Origin: an uncultured Clostridia bacterium
Lineage (GTDB): Bacteria; Bacillota_A; Clostridia; TANB77; CAG-508
DNA: 64,000 nucleotides
Direction: 5' to 3'
Assembly: GCA_947624725.1 (NCBI GenBank)
Contig: CANQLP010000004.1
Location: 29,841 to 93,840 of the forward strand
Part shown: one piece after another, positions 18,264-29,467 of the stretch
Layout: each line of letters starts with the position of its first letter
Numbering within the stretch: the stretch's first letter is position 1
Notes under the pieces: generated by a model
The model's database searches: none
The model's input: only the letters and a program-made list of their open reading frames with translations
Told to the model about the DNA's origin: nothing
Program-made: the position numbers and the translations under genes

Positions 18264-18371
18264 ATGACCAATGCAGAACTAATCTTGAAGTTAGTTGAAA
18301 TGCTTATTGAATCTGAAAAGAAACAACAAACAATGAATACTAATGAAAAGAATGGTCAGAGCGAAGATTAG
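18264..18371 (+). CDS. Small ORF, 35 aa, Asn/Glu/Lys-rich
   Basis: Begins MTNAELILKLVEMLIESEKK, an amphipathic helix, and ends with a polar tail. Strong ribosome site (gaagggggtgatg) about 8 bases before ATG and a terminator straight after. This is the only gene-like feature in the 550 bases between fhs and rnc. Function unknown. Confidence 0.5.
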   Translation: MTNAELILKLVEMLIESEKKQQTMNTNEKNGQSED

Positions 18372-18389
18372 TACATAACTAATCATAAC

Positions 18390-18420
18390 GGAGTAGTAAC
18401 TTCCATTTGCTACTCCTTTA
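18390..18420 (+). terminator. Terminator of the 18264 ORF
   Basis: ggagtag / ctactcc stem with T-rich tail. Confidence 0.7.
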
Positions 18421-18435
18421 TTTTTTATAAAACAA

Positions 18436-18465
18436 AAGAGATGCCTTCTTCCATTGCATCTCTTT
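18436..18465. repeat. Inverted repeat in fhs-rnc intergenic region
   Basis: agagatgc / gcatctct stem, loop of 13 bases. The remaining bases to 18660 hold only a possible rnc promoter and no other structure I can see. Confidence 0.5.
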
Positions 18466-18660
18466 CTAACTATATGACTTCTGCAGAACTTTAGTCACTT
18501 TTAAGCTACTTATATTGTACTACGAAAAAATAGAATTGTCAAATTATTTCAAAAATTTTTTTGCTTTTGAATTATAAAATTGGGACCACATCTAAATTAA
18601 GTCCTTGCATTTTTTTTATATAGAGTATATAATGATTAACGAAAGAAAGGTAAATATAAA

Positions 18661-19333
18661 ATGAATTATGAAGAAATAGAAAAAAATATAGGATATACAT
18701 TTAAAAACAAAGAATTATTAAAGACTGCATTGACTCATACATCTTATGCAAATATGCATGATGTTCAAAGTAATGAAAAATTAGAATATTTAGGAGATAG
18801 TATTCTAGAATTTATCTCGAGTAAGTATTTATATAATAATTATAAAAAGCTAAATGAAGGAGAAATGACAAAACTCAGGGCAACTGTAGTTTGTGAAGAG
18901 AGTTTACATGAAATAGCATTAAGGCTTAATCTAGGAAAGTTTTTAATTACGAGTAAGGGCGAGGGCTTTGGAGATGTAAAGAATAAAGCAATACTTGCAG
19001 ATAGCATTGAAGCAATTATTGCTGCAATATATCTTGATAGCAATTTAGAAAATGCAGAAAAATTTATCATTGTCAATTTAAAAGAAAAGATAGAAATAGC
19101 AAGCAAACATGTCGGAACTAAAGATTATAAAACAGTTTTGCAAGAAAAATTACAAATACACGGAAATGTAAAGATAGAATATGTAATTATTTCTGAAAAT
19201 GGACCAGACCATGATAAACATTTTGTATCAGAAGTAATATGTGATGGCAATATTTTAGCACAAGGAGAACGGAAAGAGTAAAAAGATGGCAGAAATGGAA
19301 GCGGCAAGAAAAGCACTAGAAAATATGAAATAA
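18661..19333 (+). CDS. rnc: Ribonuclease III, one CGG +1 shift near the C terminus
   Basis: 223 residues after the skip at C19270. The catalytic domain has NEKLEYLGDSILEF (signature) and DSIEAIIAAIYLD. The double-stranded RNA-binding domain follows (DYKTVLQEKLQIHG). The skip restores GEGKSKKMAEMEAARKALEN, the last helix of the RNA-binding domain. Without it the protein ends two residues after the CGG, 206 residues long, losing that helix. A short form could retain catalysis but bind RNA poorly. Confidence 0.93.
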
Positions 19334-19362
19334 TTAACTAAATAAGAGAGGAAACGAATAAG

Positions 19363-20221
19363 ATGAAAATTGTAAACAATATATTTGTGGGCAGTCTTAC
19401 TGGTAAAACAGAAAAAGAACAAAAAAAGTTATTAGATAAATTTGTAGAAGAAAACAAAAAGGCTAAATTAAAGGCTGCAGTTTCTCCAAATCTTGTAAAT
19501 AAAGACTTTATAAAAATGGTAAAAAAATATAATGTAGATGAAATAGAACTAGAAGTACAATCTACTAATTCATATATTTTAAAAAGATGTGGATATACAT
19601 ATAATTTAGAAGATATAAAAAGAGTAACAAAACTTTTAAAATGGAATAGGTTAAAAGTTTCTTTTCAAGTTGGAATAGGACTTCCAGATAGTACAAGAAT
19701 AGATGAATTAAATACTGCAAAAGCACTTTCAAAATTGAGGCCAAACCTTGTTAGAATTTATCCTATGGTAGTTTTAAGTAAAACAAATTTAGAAAAAGAT
19801 TATAAAGCAAAAAAATTTGAACCATTAACCCTAAACCAAGCTATAGAAAGATGTAAAGAAGCAGTATATGCATTTAATAAGCACAAAGTTAAAAATATAA
19901 ATATAGTTAAAGAAAATGAATTAAATAAATCTGAAGAAACTGAAATAATTGCAGGACCTTATCATGATGAGTTCGCATGGCTTGTTACAGATAGCATATG
20001 GTATGATAGTATAGTAGATAAGATAAAAAAGTGTAATACAAAAGTAAAAGAAGTAATAATAGAGGTAAATCCGAAAGATCTTCCAAATATTTTAGGATAT
20101 GAGAGAGAAAATGCAAATAAACTCTTAGAAATGTATGATGTAGAAATAAAAGCTGAAGGCAATCCTAAAATTAAAATTCGGAAAATCAAAGTTGAATGTT
20201 GTAGAAGTATATTCAAATTAA
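19363..20221 (+). CDS. Elp3-like radical-SAM-fold protein lacking the FeS cysteine motif, one CGG +1 shift
   Basis: 285 residues after the skip at C20179, which replaces a 14-residue wrong tail by GKSKLNVVEVYSN. Sequence such as DEIELEVQSTNSYILKRCGY, LKVSFQVGIGLPDSTRIDEL and KLRPNLVRIYPMVVLSKTNL matches the Elp3/radical SAM protein commonly found beside rnc and smc in Clostridia. The N-terminal CxxxCxxC that binds the 4Fe-4S cluster is absent: the start is at MKIVNNIFVG and no upstream extension is open. It may have lost radical chemistry. Confidence 0.7.
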
Positions 20222-20265
20222 TGTGAAATGTTTATAATTTCTTGATATTTGTAAATAATACAAAT

Positions 20266-21115
20266 ATGAGAAAAAATATTAAAGAATTTTTAGGAATTAT
20301 ATTAGGCACAGCATTTATGGCACTTGGAATAGTATTTTTCCTACTTCCAAATCAGTTGTCATCTGGTGGATTTAGTGGAATCACAACTGTGCTTTATTAT
20401 TTATTTAATTTTAAAATAGGTACAACGACATTTATTATGAATGTACCTTTATTTTTTATTGCATTTTTTAAGCTAGGGAAGAAATTTTTTACTAAAGCAA
20501 TATTTGGAACAGTTATATTTTCGGCATTATTAAATGCTTTTGAAAGTGCATTTGTTGATGTTCCAATGTTTACTGATGACAAACTACTTGCAAGTATTTA
20601 TGGTGGCTTAATGGTCGGACTAGGTACTGCAATTATTCTAAAGTGTAATGCTTCTACTGGACGGTACAGAACTTCTAAGCAATATAATTTCTAATATACG
20701 CCCTGAATTTAAAATAAGTAGTTTAATAACTTTATTTGATATTATAATTGTTGGAATTAACATGGTGGCATTAAAGCAAATAGAAATAGGGTTATATTCA
20801 GCAATTTCAATATATATTATAAATAAAGTAATAGAGGCTATTGCAGAAGGAATTAATTTTACAAAAATGGTATTTATAGTGTCTGATAAGTATGAAAAAA
20901 TTGCAGAAGAAATAAGCAAGAGAGCATCAAGGGGAAGTACTGCATTAGAAGGAATTGGAATGTATGAAGGAAAAGAAAGAAAAGTTTTGTGGTGTGTGGC
21001 TTCAAGAGGAGAAGTTGCTAAAATTAGAGAATTAGTAAACGAAATAGATGATAGTAGCTTTATGTCTATTTTTAATGCTCGTGAAGTTTATGGAATGGGA
21101 TTTAAGAAATTTTAA
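20266..21115 (+). CDS. YitT family membrane protein, one CGG +1 shift
   Basis: 282 residues from ATG 20266 after the skip at C20662 (ACT GGA, C, GGT ACA). Five to six N-terminal membrane helices, with LLPNQLSSGGFSGITTVLYY and, across the junction, ASTGGTELLSNII; the C-terminal cytosolic DUF2179 domain (FIVSDKYEKIAEEIS ... GSTALEGIGMYEGKERKVLW). Transport role unknown. An in-frame TTG at 20242 is an alternative start; neither has a clear ribosome site. Confidence 0.88.
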
Positions 21116-21196
21116 AATTTTTATAAAACTACTTGACAACGATATTTTTTTATTATAAAATACAAACATAAATTCGCAAAACGGAGGTTTCATAAA

Positions 21197-22825
21197 ATGA
21201 TAGGTACTTTGTGTATAAAAAATGTCGGAATAATTGATGATGCTGTTATAGAGTTAAATGATGGATTGAATATTCTCACAGGAGAAACTGGTGCTGGTAA
21301 AACACTTATAATAGATTCACTTCAGATAATTTCTGGTGGCAGATTTTCTAAAGAGATGATCAGAAAAGGACAAGATTTTTCTTTTGTTGAGGCGTCAATT
21401 TATTTACCAGAAAAAGGTGAAAGTACTGATGGAAATATAGTTGTTTCAAGAGAAATATATCAAAATGGAAGAAATACATGTAAGATAAATGGTAGACTTG
21501 TATCTGTAAGCGAATTGAAAAATTTTATGAAAGATGTAATTAATATACATGGGCAACATGAAAATGAATCTCTTTTAGATGAAAGTACACATATAAAACT
21601 TCTAGATAATTTTGCAGGAAAGGAAATTACAGCTTTAAAAGAAGAATATGCAGAAATGTACAGAAAATATCGTGAACTTACAGAAAAGATAAAAGAAAAT
21701 TTTGGAGATGATAAGGAAAAACAAAGAGAGTTAGATTTACTTAAATATCAAAATTCTGAAATAGAAGATGCAAAATTAAAGGTAGGAGAAGAAGAAGAAT
21801 TAGAAAATAAAAGAAATATAATGCTAAATCAAGAAAAAATTGTAAGTAATCTAGAAGAAGCAAGTGCACAAATTAGCGAAAACTCAATTGATTCAATAAG
21901 TTTGGCTATAAGATGTTTAGAAAAAATAGAAGGAATAGATAAAAAATATGATGAAACATTGGGCAATTTAAAGAGTATATATTATGATATTCAAGAATTA
22001 TCAAGAGATATAGATGATTTTAAAGAAGAAATATATTTTGATGAAGATGAAAGAAATGAAGTAGAAGCAAGATTAGATTTAATATATGTGCTTAAAAGAA
22101 AATATGGAAATAGCATTGAAGAAATATTGAAATATAACGAAGAGATAAATGCAAGGATTGAAAGAATAGAAAATTCTGAAGAATATGTAAATAAGTTGAA
22201 AAAAGAATTAAAAGAAGTAACAGAAAAGATGAGAAAACTTGCAAAAGAAATTAACAAAATTAGAACAGATAAGGCAATTAAACTTGAAGAAAGTATTAAT
22301 AAAGAACTTTATGATTTGGAAATGAAAAATGCAAAATTTGCAGTAAGTATAGTGTATGATGAAGAAGAAAAATTTACACCTAATGGTCTAGATTGTGTAA
22401 AATTTATGATTAGTACAAATATTGGAGAGGATGAAAAAGATTTAAGCAAAATAGCATCAGGAGGAGAAATGTCTAGAATAATGCTTGCTATAAAGAATGT
22501 ACTTGCAGATGTAGATAAAGTATCTACTATGGTATTTGATGAAATAGATACTGGAATAAGTGGAAAGGCTGCAAATAGTGTTAGCGAAAAGCTTAAAGCT
22601 ATATCTAAAAAGCATCAAGTTTTATGCGTAACTCATCTAGCAAATATTGCAGCAAGAGGAGATTATAATTACTATATAAGTAAGAAGGTAGAAGGGGATA
22701 GAACAAAAACAAGTATAAAGAGACTTGATGAAGAAGAAACAATTAAAGAAATTGCGAGAATAGCAAGTGGAGATTTAAATGACATTGCGATAGAGCATGC
22801 AAAAAACTTAAGAAAGATTGCATAA
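21197..22825 (+). CDS. recN: DNA repair protein RecN
   Basis: 542 residues, slightly short for the family. SMC-like ATPase for double-strand break repair: Walker A GETGAGKTLIIDSL at about residue 32, long coiled coil, ABC signature LSKIASGGEMSRIMLAIK, Walker B STMVFDEIDTGISG, and HQVLCVTHLANIAA switch. A promoter-like TTGACA lies at 21133 and ggagg 9 bases before ATG. No CGG codon. Confidence 0.95.
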   Translation: MIGTLCIKNVGIIDDAVIELNDGLNILTGETGAGKTLIIDSLQIISGGRFSKEMIRKGQDFSFVEASIYLPEKGESTDGNIVVSREIYQNGRNTCKINGRLVSVSELKNFMKDVINIHGQHENESLLDESTHIKLLDNFAGKEITALKEEYAEMYRKYRELTEKIKENFGDDKEKQRELDLLKYQNSEIEDAKLKVGEEEELENKRNIMLNQEKIVSNLEEASAQISENSIDSISLAIRCLEKIEGIDKKYDETLGNLKSIYYDIQELSRDIDDFKEEIYFDEDERNEVEARLDLIYVLKRKYGNSIEEILKYNEEINARIERIENSEEYVNKLKKELKEVTEKMRKLAKEINKIRTDKAIKLEESINKELYDLEMKNAKFAVSIVYDEEEKFTPNGLDCVKFMISTNIGEDEKDLSKIASGGEMSRIMLAIKNVLADVDKVSTMVFDEIDTGISGKAANSVSEKLKAISKKHQVLCVTHLANIAARGDYNYYISKKVEGDRTKTSIKRLDEEETIKEIARIASGDLNDIAIEHAKNLRKIA

Positions 22826-22947
22826 AAACATAATAGCTTAACGCTTTGTAATGCTACAAATAGACTGTATTAAGCTGAACAAATTCTTTACTTTTCATAT
22901 TTTTTATGATATATTAAAAAAGGAATAGGTAAAGGAGAGATAATAAT

Positions 22948-23790
22948 ATGCAAAATTTTAACTATCATCAGCACACATTTAGATGTGGGCATGCAGATAT
23001 GGATGTGCAAGATGAAGACTATGTAAAAGAATATATAAAAATGGGTTTTAAGAAAATCGCTTTTACAGACCATGCACCAGAAAAGAATGTTATAGATACA
23101 AGGCAAAATATGAGAATGCCATATAGCAAAAAGAACGAATACTTAAATAGTATAAAAAACTTAAAAGAAAAATATAAAGATAAAATAGAGATAGAAACAG
23201 GATTTGAAGTAGAGTATTTACCAGGAGAAGAAGAAAATATTTTAGAATTAAAGAGTGATGTAGATAAAATTATTTTAGGTCAACATTTTGTATATGATAA
23301 TAATAGAAATCTTAGAATAATTGGAAAAGTAGATTTGACAGATGAAGAACTAATTAGGTATGCAGAATATGTAGAAAAAGCAATAGAATTAGGTATTCCA
23401 AATATAATAGCACATCCTGATTTTTTTATGTATAGGAGAGAGAATTTTGGAGAAGTAGAAGAAAAAGTTACAAAACGCATTTGTGAAGCAGCAGAAAGAA
23501 AAAATATTATATTAGAAATAAATTTGTCTAGAGTATTTGCAAAAACTTATTACGAGAATAAAGAATTAAACAATGATTCATTTGAAAAACAGAGAGAAAA
23601 ACTTAAAAAATTTGAAAGAATAGATTATCCTTGTAAAGAGTTCTGGCAGATTGCATCAAATTATAATATAAATGTTTTATATGGTATAGATGTTCACCAT
23701 AAAAAACAAATTTCAATATATAAAGAATTGATAAAGCTAGTAAATGAGTTTTTAGGTGAAGAAATAATAAGTAAGTTGAAATTTATATAA
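22948..23790 (+). CDS. PHP-domain histidinol-phosphatase-type hydrolase
   Basis: 280 residues. Metal-binding motifs of the PHP family: NYHQHTFRCGHADM at the N terminus, FTDHAPE near residue 40, GFEVEYLPG, GQHFVY, HPDFFMY and the C-terminal GIDVHHK. Resembles HisJ/HisK histidinol-phosphatase and related tyrosine-phosphatase PHP enzymes. With no his genes nearby the substrate is uncertain. Ribosome site aaaggag. Confidence 0.8.
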   Translation: MQNFNYHQHTFRCGHADMDVQDEDYVKEYIKMGFKKIAFTDHAPEKNVIDTRQNMRMPYSKKNEYLNSIKNLKEKYKDKIEIETGFEVEYLPGEEENILELKSDVDKIILGQHFVYDNNRNLRIIGKVDLTDEELIRYAEYVEKAIELGIPNIIAHPDFFMYRRENFGEVEEKVTKRICEAAERKNIILEINLSRVFAKTYYENKELNNDSFEKQREKLKKFERIDYPCKEFWQIASNYNINVLYGIDVHHKKQISIYKELIKLVNEFLGEEIISKLKFI

Positions 23791-23875
23791 TATTTTAGTT
23801 CTAACTAAAATATCGCAGTTCTAACCCAAGCCCTATGTGAATACAATTAAGCAAAAGCAAACAGGGGGCGTGTTT

Positions 23876-24187
23876 ATGAACGGAAGTTTAAACCATACTC
23901 TACTTGCAGGAGAAAAGCTTATTGCAAGCAGACAGACAATAGAAGAGCGTGCGTGTACATTAGCACGATATATTATAGATTCAAAAGATACGGTACGAGG
24001 TGCGGCAAAAAAATTTGGCATTTCAAAGTCAACAGTACATAAGGATGTAAGTGAGAGGCTCCTAAAAATAAATCCAGTTTTAGCAATAGAAGTAAGAAAA
24101 ATCTTAAATGAAAATAAAGCAGAAAGACATATTAGAGGTGGAATGGCAACAAAACTGAAATATGGGGCAAAACATAAGGCAAGTTAA
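23876..24187 (+). CDS. spoIIID: Sporulation transcription factor SpoIIID
   Basis: 103 residues from ATG 23876 (caggggg ribosome site). The helix-turn-helix core is diagnostic: ERACTLARYIIDSKDTVRGA, AAKKFGISKSTVHKDVSERL and NPVLAIEVRKILNENKAERH. SpoIIID controls mother-cell genes in sporulation. The gene is the best single sign that the organism belongs to a spore-forming lineage. Terminator follows. Confidence 0.93.
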   Translation: MNGSLNHTLLAGEKLIASRQTIEERACTLARYIIDSKDTVRGAAKKFGISKSTVHKDVSERLLKINPVLAIEVRKILNENKAERHIRGGMATKLKYGAKHKAS

Positions 24188-24190
24188 TAT

Positions 24191-24220
24191 AAAAACTCAA
24201 GGAAAATCCCTTGAGTTTTT
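24191..24220 (+). terminator. Terminator of spoIIID
   Basis: aaaaactcaagg / ccttgagttttt stem with T-run. Confidence 0.85.
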
Positions 24221-24365
24221 GTTCATATATTAAAACAAAATTATTAATTATATCTTAATAATAAAAAGTTTTAAAAAAGCACTTTATCTTTTAAAAAATT
24301 TGTATTATAATAGTAATGTCATAAATTGGATAAATCAAGCAAATAACTCTTTCAAGGAGGAATAT

Positions 24366-26931
24366 ATGAAAAAAACAAATAAAAAAAGAGAACAAAATGA
24401 TGTAAAAGACGAAACAGTAATGTATAAACCAGTAAAACCATACAAAGAAAAACAAGCAGAAGACAAAAAGAATAAAAAGAGAAAGAAAAAACATCCAAAG
24501 CTTAGAAAGGTAATCAAAATACTAATTATCATGTTTATATTACTTTGTGTAATAGGAGCAGGAGTAGTTGGAGCTTTAGCATATCGTTGCATATGGGGAG
24601 ACTGGGCAATTAGTAGAGAAGACCTAGAAATTGCATTTGAAAACTCAAAATTCTATGATAAAGAAGGAAATGTAATTGCGGTATTAAGTGGAGAAGAAAA
24701 TCGTGAAATAATTAGTAAAGATCAAATGTCTCCATATTTATTTAAAGCATTTATCTCAATTGAAGATGAAAGATTCGAATCACATCATGGTGTAGACTGG
24801 AAGAGAACATTAGGAGCAACATTTACATTTTTAACACACTCAGGAGAAAGCTCTTATGGTGGAAGTACAATAACTCAGCAATTAGTAAAGAATTTTACAG
24901 ATGAGAAAGACGACTCAGGAATAGATGGTGCTTTAAGAAAAGTAAAAGAAATATTTAGAGCATATGAAGTAGAAAATATATTGTCAAAAGATCAAGTGCT
25001 AGAGTTATACTTAAACTTAATACCACTAGGTGGTGGCTCTAACTTTATATATGGAGTTCAAACAGCAGCTAGATATTACTTTAATAAAAATGCAAGTGAT
25101 TTAGATGTAGTAGAGTGTGCTTATCTTGCAGGAATAACAAGTGCACCAGAAAGATACAATCCATTTAGAGAAAGTACAGATAAAGAAGAAATAAATAAAA
25201 AAGTAAGAACTGTTCTTAAGAAAATGTATGAACTTGGTAAAATTACAGAAGAAGAATACAATGCAGGAATCCAAGAAGTAGATGCAGGTATAAAATTTGA
25301 AAAAGGTGAAGTATCACAAAATACAAAACTTTCATATTATTTAGAGGAAGCAAGAGATCAAATAGTAGAAGACTTAATGGAAGCAAACAACTGGAGTGCA
25401 GAACAAGCTAAAACACACCTTTATGGAGATGGATATAATATTTATACAAACCTTGATCAAAATGTTCAAAAAGAAGTAGATGCTCAATTTGTGGATAATG
25501 CTAAAAACTGGTATGTAGTAACACCAAAAAATGTACAAAGACAAGGTGCAATGGTAGTAATAGATAATGAGACAGGATATGTTGTTGCAGCATCTGGTGG
25601 ACTTGGAGAAAAAACAGTATCAGAAGGAACAAACAGAATAAATATAAAGAGCCATAACCCTGGTTCTTGTATAAAGCCAATAGCAATAGTAGGGCCAAGT
25701 ATGGAAGAAGGAAAGATTACATTAGGTTCAGTTATAGATGATGTTCCACTATCACTTGGAGATTATAAACCTGTGAATTGGTATTTAAATAATGGATTTT
25801 ATGGCTATATGCCACTTAGAAGAGTAATTGAAAAATCAGCAAACTTACCTGAAATAACAATTTTAAAAATGATAGGAGTTCCAACATCACTTTCATACCT
25901 AGAAAAGATGGGAGTTGATATAACAGACGAAGAAAACGACGGATTAGCATTAGCACTTGGTGGAATGACACATGGACTTACAGCAGTAGAAATGGCAGGA
26001 TGCTATGCAACAATTGAAAATGGAGGAGTATATAGGACCCCATTATTCTATACAAAGATAACAGACAAAGATGGAAATACAGTATATGAAGCAAAGCAAG
26101 AAGAAACAAGGGTATTTTCAGAACAAAATGCTTGGCTTCTAACAGATCTTTTAAAACAACCAATATATGGTTCAGAAGGAACAGGAACTGCAGCAGCAAT
26201 TTCTGGGCAACAAGTAAGACGGAAAAACAGGAACAACAAATGATAACTCTTCTGCATGGTTTGCAGGATTCACAAAATACTATACTGCATCAGTATGGCT
26301 AGGATTTGATAGAGAATCAGATGGAAAGATAGGAAATAGAAGCTATAATTCAGATTCTACTCAATGTGCTAGATTATTTAAGGCAGTAATGACTCCAGTA
26401 CATGCTGGAAAACCAAGTGCTTCTTGGGAGCAACCATCTGGAATTACAACAGCAACTATATGTAATGTATCAGGTCAACTTGCAGGAGAATTATGTGCAC
26501 AAGATCCAAGAGGTAGCAGAGTTACGACTGAATATTATGCAGCCGGAACTGCACCAACAACAACCTGCTCTGTACATGCAAGCATAGAAGTATGTGCAGA
26601 ATCTGGTAAGCTTGCAACTGATAAATGTAAAAATAAGGTTAGTAAAGTATTTATAACAAGAGAAAATGCAGATACTAACACGGCATGGAAATCTGCAGTT
26701 GATGCAGCTTATATGCCACCAACAGAAGAGTGTACAACATGTACTGGTGTAGGCCATGGAAGTGATGAAAATACAGTTTTTGGAAACAGTATAGTAAGTG
26801 GCGGAAATACAAGTTACAGTGGATCAAATAATAGTATTGTTAGTGGAAACAGTATAGTAAGTGGTGGAGGCAATAACTCTTATACTAATACTTCAGCAAA
26901 AAATACTACAACTAATAACACAACCGATTAA
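24366..26931 (+). CDS. Class A penicillin-binding protein (PBP1A type), one CGG +1 shift inside the KTG motif
   Basis: 854 residues from ATG 24366 (aaggagg). Basic cytoplasmic head, one membrane helix at about residues 50-72, GT51 transglycosylase (EDERFESHHGVDWKR, GGSTITQQLVKN), then transpeptidase with SxxK (GSCIKPI), SxN (KSANLPE) and, only after skipping C26220, RGKTGTTNDNSSAWFAGF. The third catalytic motif KTG therefore exists only in the shifted frame. The C-terminal 60 residues are a Ser/Asn/Gly repeat (NSIVSGG) and probably disordered. Cell wall polymerase at the outer membrane face. Confidence 0.94.
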
Positions 26932-26962
26932 TATTTTACTTAAAAATTAAGGAGAGATTATT

Positions 26963-28345
26963 TTGGAACTTAAGTTATATAACACTCTTTCAAGAAAGAA
27001 AGAAAACTTTTTACCAAATGAAAAGACTGTTAAAATCTATACATGTGGACCAACTGTTTATAGCTTTGCACACATTGGAAACTTTAGGTCATACATTTTC
27101 ATGGATACCTTAAGAAGAGTTTTGAAATATAATGGGTATGACCTAAAGCATGTAATGAATATTACAGATGTCGGACATCTTGAAAGTGATGGCGACGAAG
27201 GCGAAGATAAAATTGCAAAAGCAGCTAAAAAAGAAAATAAAGATCCATATGAAATAGCTAAATATTACACAGATATATTTTTAAGAGATTTTGACAGATT
27301 AAATATAGATAGACCTGAAATTATATGCAAGGCAACAGACAATATACAAGAGATGATAGAATATGTAAAGGCAATAGTGGATAATGGCTATGGTTATGAA
27401 ACATCTAGAGGAGTATATTTTGATATATCAAAACTTGATAAGTATCCTGTTTTATCAGATAGAAAAGTAGATGAACAAATCGCAGGTGCAAGAGTAGAAG
27501 TAGATAAGGAAAAGAAAAATCCAGAAGATTTTGCTTTATGGATAAAAGCTCCAGAAAAGCATTTAATGAAGTGGGATAGCCCTTGGGGAAAAAGTTATCC
27601 AGGCTGGCATATAGAATGCTCAGCTATGAGTTATAAATATTTAGGAGAAAATTTTGATATACATACAGGTGGAGTAGACCATATTCCAACACATCATGAA
27701 AATGAGATAGCACAGTGCAAAGGAAGATTTGGAAAGATTCCAGCAAATCTTTGGATGCATTGCAATTTCTTAACGATTGATGGTGGAAAAATGTCAAAAA
27801 GTCTTGGAAATATCTATACATTAGATACTCTAAGTGAAAAAGGAATAAGTCCACTTGCATACAAATTATTTTGCTTTTCTTCTCATTATAGAAATAAATT
27901 AAACTTTACATTTGATGTATTAAAAGGTGCAGAAATATCGCTTGTTAGATTAAAAGAAGGCTATAAGAATCATTTAGATGGAAATGATGAAGTAGACGAA
28001 AATATTATAAATGAATTTGAGGAAAAATTTCATCAAGCAATAAATGATGACTTAAATATGCCAAATGCAATGAGTATTGTTTGGGAAGTTATAAAATATC
28101 CTAAAAAATCAAAAAAACTTTCAGAGTTACTACTTAAGTTTGATGAAGTTTTAGGACTAAAATTAAATGAAGATGATAAAAAAGAAATAGATATACCAGA
28201 AGAAATTCAAAAACTTTTAGAAGAAAGAAAAGTAGCAAGAGAAAATAAAGACTGGGAACTTTCAGACAAGATAAGGGATATTATAAAAGAAAAAGGGTAT
28301 ATTATTAAAGATTCTAAAGATGGAGTAACAATAGAAAAAATTTAA
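26963..28345 (+). CDS. cysS: Cysteinyl-tRNA synthetase
   Basis: 460 residues from TTG 26963 with aaggagag spaced 6 bases. Class I synthetase: TCGPTVYSFAHIGNFRS includes the HIGH equivalent; GWHIECSAMSYKYLG and HENEIAQ are zinc site elements; KMSKSLGN is the KMSKS loop. Normal length. No CGG codon. Confidence 0.96.
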   Translation: MELKLYNTLSRKKENFLPNEKTVKIYTCGPTVYSFAHIGNFRSYIFMDTLRRVLKYNGYDLKHVMNITDVGHLESDGDEGEDKIAKAAKKENKDPYEIAKYYTDIFLRDFDRLNIDRPEIICKATDNIQEMIEYVKAIVDNGYGYETSRGVYFDISKLDKYPVLSDRKVDEQIAGARVEVDKEKKNPEDFALWIKAPEKHLMKWDSPWGKSYPGWHIECSAMSYKYLGENFDIHTGGVDHIPTHHENEIAQCKGRFGKIPANLWMHCNFLTIDGGKMSKSLGNIYTLDTLSEKGISPLAYKLFCFSSHYRNKLNFTFDVLKGAEISLVRLKEGYKNHLDGNDEVDENIINEFEEKFHQAINDDLNMPNAMSIVWEVIKYPKKSKKLSELLLKFDEVLGLKLNEDDKKEIDIPEEIQKLLEERKVARENKDWELSDKIRDIIKEKGYIIKDSKDGVTIEKI

Positions 28346-28348
28346 AAT

Positions 28349-28375
28349 ATCTCTCCCTGCAAAGCAGGGAGTATC
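28349..28375. repeat. Hairpin between cysS and the DUF1189 gene
   Basis: ctccctgc / gcagggag stem with 3-base loop; no T-run on the plus strand, so more likely an mRNA processing or stability element. Confidence 0.5.
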
Positions 28376-28440
28376 TAAAGGAAGGAAAGGACAAAGAATA
28401 CTAAATCATGCCTTGATTTATGGAAGGAGTTTTATAAAAG

Positions 28441-29449
28441 ATGGAGGAAATTAAAGATAAGAACTTCTTTAAAAAAATATGGACAAGCATAGTAGATTTT
28501 GAAAGTTATGAAGAATATGCTGCTGAAAATATTTCAAGAGCTATTAAATACATTTTCCTATTTACATTACTTTTTGTAATAATTGTATCACTTGCATATA
28601 CATATAAATTTTATTTAGTAATAGAAGATATAAAAAGTTATGTAGATAATAATACTCAGAATATTAGTCTTATAGACGGAAAGCTGAATGTTGAAGCAGA
28701 TAGTACTCTTATAATAGAAAATGAAGATAATATTGTACCAATAATAATTGTAGATACATCAGATGAAGCAGTAGAAGATGAGTATTTAGATAAAATTAAA
28801 GCATACAGCACAGGAGCAATAGTTCTATCAGATAAAATAATAGTATCAAGTAATTTATTACAAATACGGAGAAGAAGAGATATATTATAACAGTCTCTTT
28901 GATACAAATATTGAAAATAAGGCAGAATTCTTAAATTTATTGAGCTTTTCTAATTTGGGCACAATGTATGGATTCTTATTCTTTGTATTAACAATATATT
29001 TATTTGTACTTTATATTATATCAAATGTGATAGATATACTTATTTTAGGTGTACTTGGATACCTATTTGGTAGAATAGTAAGATTAAGACTTAAATATAA
29101 AGCAACATTTAACATAGGAACATATGCCTTAACCCTTCCAATAATACTTAATTTGATATATATAATTGTAAATACATTTACTGGATTTGAAATTAAATAC
29201 TTTAATATAATGTACACAAGTATTTCGTATATATATGTTGCAGTTGCAATACTTATGATAAAAGCAGAAATAATAAGTCAAAAAATACAATTAATAAGAA
29301 TAAAGCAAATACAAAAGCAAGTATCAGAAGAAGCAGAAGAAAAAATACCAGAAGAAAAAGATGAAAAAGGACAAGAAGAAAAAAAGGAAAAAGATAATAA
29401 AGAAAAGGGAAAAACAGCAGGAGAAGAGCCAGAAGGATCAAATGCATAG
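28441..29449 (+). CDS. DUF1189-type membrane protein, one CGG +1 shift
   Basis: 335 residues after the skip at C28867 (CAA ATA, C, GGA GAA). One membrane helix at about 35-60, an extracytoplasmic stretch (YVDNNTQNISLIDGKLNVEA ... DEYLDKIKAYSTGAIVLSDK), then four more helices from about residue 175, and a highly charged Glu/Lys tail. Fits DUF1189 proteins, which are proposed maltodextrin utilisation or membrane sensor proteins, function unsettled. ftsH follows after 18 bases. Confidence 0.75.
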
Positions 29450-29467
29450 AAAGGGAGATAGAAATAA

